64,000 nt of DNA from Nocardia vermiculata NBRC 100427 (GTDB taxonomy: Bacteria > Actinomycetota > Actinomycetes > Mycobacteriales > Mycobacteriaceae). The translations under genes and the position numbers were made by a program. Shown here piece by piece: positions 63,736 to 64,000 of this stretch (its first letter is position 1; every line of letters begins with the position of its first letter). The stretch covers positions 124,001-188,000 of the forward strand of contig NZ_BDCA01000008.1 in the NCBI RefSeq assembly GCF_001613265.1, in the 5' to 3' direction. Below the pieces are notes generated by a model. That model saw only the letters and a program-made list of their open reading frames with translations. It had not been told where the DNA came from and searched no databases.

Positions 63736-64000
63736 TCAGACGAGGCTGCTCATACCCTCCACCAGCTCGTCGACGGTCCAGCGGGCCCCCTTGTCGATGG
63801 TCTTCCCGTATTGCCAGCCCAGGAATTGGCGGATCTCGCCACCCTTGGCGTAGAAGACGGAACCGTTGGCGGGGCACTGCTCGGTGAGCAGGTAGGCGAC
63901 CACGGGGGAGACGTTGCCGGGGTGGTAGACGTCGAATGCGTTCGGGTCGGCGGGTTTTGCGACCATATCCTTGATGCCCGGCACGTTCTCGGTCATGCGG
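63736..64000 (-). CDS. SDR family oxidoreductase (C-terminal part; continues beyond the window)
   Basis: The last 88 or so residues of a longer protein, open through the window edge. The stretch SPVVAYLLTEQCPANGSVFY and AKGGEIRQFLGWQYG matches the C-terminus of fatty-acid/steroid SDRs of the 17-beta-HSD4 type, in which VYLLSExC...G.I....GG is typical. It is the first visible gene of the MaoC-QOR-ACAD-APH operon and would supply the 3-hydroxyacyl-CoA dehydrogenase step. Confidence 0.75.
   Translation of the reverse strand, partial: RMTENVPGIKDMVAKPADPNAFDVYHPGNVSPVVAYLLTEQCPANGSVFYAKGGEIRQFLGWQYGKTIDKGARWTVDELVEGMSSLV

Overview
The window is high-GC actinobacterial chromosome, most likely a mycolata genus such as Nocardia (Rhodococcus or a relative is possible). 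Three things support this: the actinobacterial backbone order uvrC-rapZ-yvcK-whiA-gap-pgk-tpiA, many GTG starts, and a mycobacterial-type RapZ (degenerate Walker A) together with mycofactocin-type SDRs. Nothing in the window identifies a plasmid, prophage, insertion sequence, CRISPR array, rRNA or tRNA.

Layout. 1-2.7 kb: an NmrA-like reductase divergent from a TetR repressor with two operator-like palindromes, a PadR regulator with its own palindrome, and a secreted lipase. 2.75-14.7 kb: housekeeping block def-fmt-rsmB, then an inserted group (YeiH exporter/LysR, rsbW-like anti-sigma/sigF), then rpe, ribE, ribBA, ribH and a PH-domain membrane protein. ribD is missing from its usual place. 14.7-25.4 kb: a mixed accessory block with gamma-glutamyltranspeptidase, AnsP permease, a DUF3291-like protein behind a 37-bp inverted repeat, a lone ABC ATPase, a Rv0785-type flavoprotein, a YcaQ-type DNA glycosylase and an SBF transporter with its LysR. 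25.5-34 kb: uvrC, rapZ-yvcK-whiA (overlapping), then gap-pgk-tpiA ending in a strong bidirectional hairpin. 34-40.3 kb: a SAV2177-type methyltransferase, a P450, a fused E1 alpha/beta 2-oxo acid dehydrogenase, and an FMN reductase/LLM monooxygenase pair.

40.4-51.5 kb is a complete ATP-dependent urea utilisation unit on the minus strand: urtABCDE (high-affinity urea ABC importer), a GntR/FCD regulator, urea carboxylase and allophanate hydrolase. Urea is imported, carboxylated to allophanate and hydrolysed to ammonia and CO2. TGTATACA-type palindromes in front of urtA are candidate operators for the GntR protein.

51.7-64 kb holds a membrane molybdo-oxidoreductase fused to a cytochrome b-like module, small stress-barrel and secreted proteins, and a lipid or terpenoid/steroid catabolic region. 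That region has five SDRs in full (two of mycofactocin type), a partial sixth, an acyl-CoA dehydrogenase next to an APH-fold kinase, a quinone oxidoreductase and a two-subunit MaoC hydratase. The kinase plus dehydrogenase pair looks like the two halves of mammalian ACAD11. It suggests a 4-hydroxyacyl-CoA phosphorylation/elimination pathway and is the most interesting system here.
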